A model generated the notes under the pieces. The model saw nothing but the letters and a program-made list of their open reading frames with translations. It did not search any database and was not told the origin of the DNA. This document shows positions 61,805-64,000 of a stretch of DNA of 64,000 nucleotides, in pieces. Numbering within the stretch: the stretch's first letter is position 1; each line of letters starts with the position of its first letter. Origin of the DNA: Sphingomonas sp. Root720 (lineage in GTDB: Bacteria > Pseudomonadota > Alphaproteobacteria > Sphingomonadales > Sphingomonadaceae); NCBI RefSeq assembly GCF_001428605.1, contig NZ_LMID01000013.1, forward strand, positions 287,042 to 351,041, given 5' to 3'. The position numbers were made by a program, and so were the translations under genes.

Positions 61805-62116
61805 TCAGATTCCCGTCGTCACGTCGATCGACTGGCCTTCGGCCAGCGTCACGATCGCTTTCTTCACGTCGGAGCGCTTGTAGGGCGTACCCTTCCAGCG
61901 CTTCGTCTTGCCCTTGGAGACGATCGTGTTCACGCCCGTCACCTTGACGTTGAACAGCGCCTCGACAGCGGCCTTGATCTCCGGCTTGCTGGCATCGCCC
62001 GCAACCTGGAACACCACGGCGTTGTGCTCCGAGAGCAGCGTCGTCTTTTCGGTGATGTGGGGCTTGAGCACCACGTCATAGTGGCGGTTGTCCACCACGG
62101 CTTCCTTCTTAGCCAT
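61805..62116 (-). CDS. rplW: 50S ribosomal protein L23
   Basis: A 103-residue exit-tunnel protein and docking site for trigger factor and [23 protein letters not shown] near the start and the C-terminal [14 protein letters not shown] are family-typical. It overlaps rplD by eight bases. Confidence 0.97.
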   Translation of the reverse strand: MAKKEAVVDNRHYDVVLKPHITEKTTLLSEHNAVVFQVAGDASKPEIKAAVEALFNVKVTGVNTIVSKGKTKRWKGTPYKRSDVKKAIVTLAEGQSIDVTTGI

Positions 62117-62735
62117 TGAAGCGCGCCTCCAGCTTCTCGACCGCGGCGCGCGTCAGCACCAGCGTTTCATGCTTCAGGATGTCGTACACATTGGCGCCGA
62201 CGGCGGGCATCACGTTGAGCTTCGGGATGTTCGAAGACGCCAGCGCGAAACCATTGTCGACCATGTCGCCGTCGATCACCAGCGTGGTGTTGCCGAAACC
62301 GAGCTTGCCGATCTGAGCGAGCAGCACCTTGGTCTTGGCGTCGGCGACGGTGAGCGTGTCGAGCACGACAAGCTTGCCGTCCTTGGCCTTCGACGACAGC
62401 GCCATCTTCAGGCCGAGCGCACGAACCTTCTTGTTCAGCGACGGATTGAAGTCGCGAACGCGCGGACCATGCGCCTTACCGCCGCCGATGAAGTTCGGGG
62501 CGCGGCGATCGCCGTGACGAGCCGTACCGCCGCCCTTCTGGCGACCGAACTTCTTGCCGGTGCGGGCGACATCCGAACGCTCGCGGGCACCGCGGGCGGT
62601 GCCGCGACGCTTCTCGAGCTGCCAGGTGACGACGCGGTGCAGGATGTCGGCGCGGGGCTCGACGGCGAAGATCTCGTCGTTGAGCTCGATATCGCCGGAT
62701 GCCTTGGCGTCGAGGGTCTGAACCTTGACCTTCAT
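62109..62735 (-). CDS. rplD: 50S ribosomal protein L4
   Basis: A 208-residue tunnel protein; in E. coli it represses the S10 operon. [20 protein letters not shown] and [20 protein letters not shown] form the extended loop. Its stop lies within rplW. Whether autoregulation is kept is unknown; the relevant leader would be beyond the window edge. Confidence 0.97.
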   Translation of the reverse strand: MKVKVQTLDAKASGDIELNDEIFAVEPRADILHRVVTWQLEKRRGTARGARERSDVARTGKKFGRQKGGGTARHGDRRAPNFIGGGKAHGPRVRDFNPSLNKKVRALGLKMALSSKAKDGKLVVLDTLTVADAKTKVLLAQIGKLGFGNTTLVIDGDMVDNGFALASSNIPKLNVMPAVGANVYDILKHETLVLTRAAVEKLEARFNG

Positions 62736-62737
62736 GA

Positions 62738-63493
62738 TCAGCCCTCCTGGCCTTCGGTGGCCTCGGGAGCCGCGGTATCTTCCGCAGGCGTCTCGGCAGG
62801 CGCATTGTTGCTGTTCGCGGCCGACTTCAGGCCCGCCGGGAACGGCGCGTCCTTGGGAGCGGCGATCTTGACCGAGTCCTTGACAAGCAGCCAGCCGCCC
62901 TTCGAGCCCGGGACCGAGCCCTTGACGAAGAGGAGGCCGCGCTCGGCGTCGGTCTGGACGATCTCGAGGTTCTGCTGGGTGCGGTTCTTGTCGCCCATGT
63001 GGCCGGCCATCTTCTTGTTCTTGAAGACCTTGCCCGGATCCTGGCGCTGACCGGTCGAACCGAGCGAGCGGTGCGAGACCGAGACGCCGTGGGTGGCGCG
63101 CAGACCGCCGAAGCCCCAGCGCTTCATGCCGCCCTGGAAGCCCTTGCCCTGGGTGCTACCCTGGATGTCGACGAACTGGCCTGCGACATAATGGTCGGCG
63201 GAGAGTTCCGCGCCCACGTCGAGCAGACCGTCTTCCGACACGCGGAACTCGGCGAGGAAAGCCTTCGGCTCCACCTCGGCCTTGCCGAAATGGCCGCGCT
63301 CCGGCTTGGTGAGATTCTTCGGCTTGGCCGAGCCGGCACCGAGCTGGACGGCGACATAACCGTCACGGCCCTGCTCGCGGCGCGCCACGACCTGTACATT
63401 CTCCAGCGCCAGGACGGTGACCGGCACGTGCCGACCATCTTCCTGGAACAGGCGGGTCATCCCCATCTTCTTCGCGATCACGCCAGTGCGCAT
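62738..63493 (-). CDS. rplC: 50S ribosomal protein L3
   Basis: A 251-residue protein with [20 protein letters not shown] at the start and the central [20 protein letters not shown] extension near residue 140-160 that reaches the peptidyl transferase centre. The C-terminal 30 residues ([19 protein letters not shown]) are an acidic Ala/Pro-rich tail. The ATG at 63493 has AAGGAAC a few bases upstream; upstream open frame is leader sequence with a terminator-like hairpin. Confidence 0.97.
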   Translation of the reverse strand: MRTGVIAKKMGMTRLFQEDGRHVPVTVLALENVQVVARREQGRDGYVAVQLGAGSAKPKNLTKPERGHFGKAEVEPKAFLAEFRVSEDGLLDVGAELSADHYVAGQFVDIQGSTQGKGFQGGMKRWGFGGLRATHGVSVSHRSLGSTGQRQDPGKVFKNKKMAGHMGDKNRTQQNLEIVQTDAERGLLFVKGSVPGSKGGWLLVKDSVKIAAPKDAPFPAGLKSAANSNNAPAETPAEDTAAPEATEGQEG

Positions 63494-63543
63494 GATCTGT
63501 TCCTTCCCAACAGAGGCTCGCGTTAGCGGCGAGCGTGCCAACG

Positions 63544-63569
63544 AAAAAAGCCCCGGTATCAACCGAAGC
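63544..63569 (-). terminator. Terminator-like hairpin between rpsJ and rplC
   Basis: On the minus strand GCTTCGGT (63569-63562) pairs with ACCGGGGC (63557-63550, two G-U pairs) around a TGAT loop and is followed by six T (63549-63544). It sits in the 267-base gap between rpsJ and rplC. A second GC-rich stem (GCGCGGG with CCCGCGC, 63724-63748) lies just after the rpsJ stop. Partial termination or attenuation ahead of the rest of the operon is the simplest reading. Confidence 0.65.
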
Positions 63570-63760
63570 CCCCAAGCCCAATTTTCGATAGCCCCCGCCT
63601 GGGCATGGATTTCGCATTGCTGCGAAAGGCGGGGACCAGACACCGGCACCTCTCCGAGGATCAGGCCGGTCGGTATCCCTATCTTCGCCACCCTCTCGAT
63701 CCCCGAAGGGAGAGAAATGACGAGCGCGGGAGCGATTCGCCCCCGCGCAGAGCCGGCCTC

Positions 63761-64000
63761 TTAGGCCAGTTTGATCTCGACATCAACACCCGCTGCAAGA
63801 TCGAGCTTCATCAGCGCGTCGACCGTCTGCGGGGTGGGCTGCACGATGTCCAGCAGCCGCTTGTAGGTCCGCACCTCGAACTGCTCGCGCGACTTCTTGT
63901 CGATGTGCGGGCCGCGGTTCACGGTGAACTTCTCGATGCGGGTGGGCAACGGGATCGGACCACGGATGAGCGCGCCGGTACGGCGGGCGGTGTCGGCGAT
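63761..64000 (-). CDS. rpsJ: 30S ribosomal protein S10 (5' end beyond window)
   Basis: The last 79 codons of S10, with [20 protein letters not shown] at the visible start and [20 protein letters not shown] in the middle. About 24 N-terminal residues lie beyond base 64000. S10 also serves in NusB-dependent antitermination. It is normally the first gene of the S10 operon. Confidence 0.97.
   Translation of the reverse strand: MADTARRTGALIRGPIPLPTRIEKFTVNRGPHIDKKSREQFEVRTYKRLLDIVQPTPQTVDALMKLDLAAGVDVEIKLA

Noticed and set aside
1-64000. CRISPR arrays, tRNA or rRNA genes, insertion sequences
   Set aside because: No regularly spaced direct repeats with unique spacers, no tRNA cloverleaf, no rRNA segments and no transposase motifs were seen on either strand.

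Overview
The window is a piece of a GC-rich alphaproteobacterial chromosome. The closest match in gene content is a sphingomonad (Sphingomonadaceae). This is inferred from the gene content, the long RGG-rich N-terminus of ribosomal protein S5 and the style of the exopolysaccharide locus; no ribosomal RNA is present to confirm it. No tRNA, rRNA, CRISPR array, insertion sequence or prophage was recognised.

Region 1 (1-6400) is housekeeping and signalling: a short-chain dehydrogenase overlapping prmA, a 1021-residue propeller sensor with a GGDEF domain, an EVE-domain protein and an orphan receiver domain. Region 2 (6420-32470) is a large exopolysaccharide locus built from four transcription units. 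A tightly coupled minus-strand unit (12998 to 6420) holds four GT-B or GT-A glycosyltransferases, two hexapeptide acetyltransferases and a UDP-glucuronate decarboxylase. A plus-strand AT-rich polymerase candidate sits divergently at 13272. A second minus unit (19288 to 14731) carries a methyltransferase, the Wzx flippase, a glycosyltransferase and a divergent GDP-mannose dehydratase. A plus unit (19825-22695) makes GDP-L-fucose (gmd, fcl). The export and assembly unit (29293 to 22793) begins with a secreted protein made of thirteen 11-residue proline-phased repeats, followed by an outer-membrane barrel, a Wzc-like tyrosine kinase, a small periplasmic-type protein and an O-antigen ligase or polymerase. 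A PPP-type phosphatase and a Wza/GumB-like export protein are divergent from each other at 30.3 kb, and a LapG-like cysteine protease follows.

Region 3 (32474-45089) is mixed: an SLC13-type transporter, a PMR1-like P-type ATPase, a PepSY/DUF2946 pair that appears to have lost its TonB receptor, guaA, two small exported proteins and a prolyl oligopeptidase. Region 4 (45199-64000) is the S10-spc-alpha ribosomal superoperon, all on the minus strand, from rpsJ (cut by the window edge) to rplQ. It is interrupted between adk and rpsM by about 4.2 kb containing gdhA, an acyltransferase, an NAD-dependent dehydrogenase and a small membrane protein. The larger gaps in the ribosomal cluster nearly all hold a perfect or near-perfect hairpin, and two of these look like intrinsic terminators (before rplC and before secY).

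The strongest candidate for something undescribed is the 11-residue repeat protein at 28622-29293, the apparent first gene of the polysaccharide export operon.
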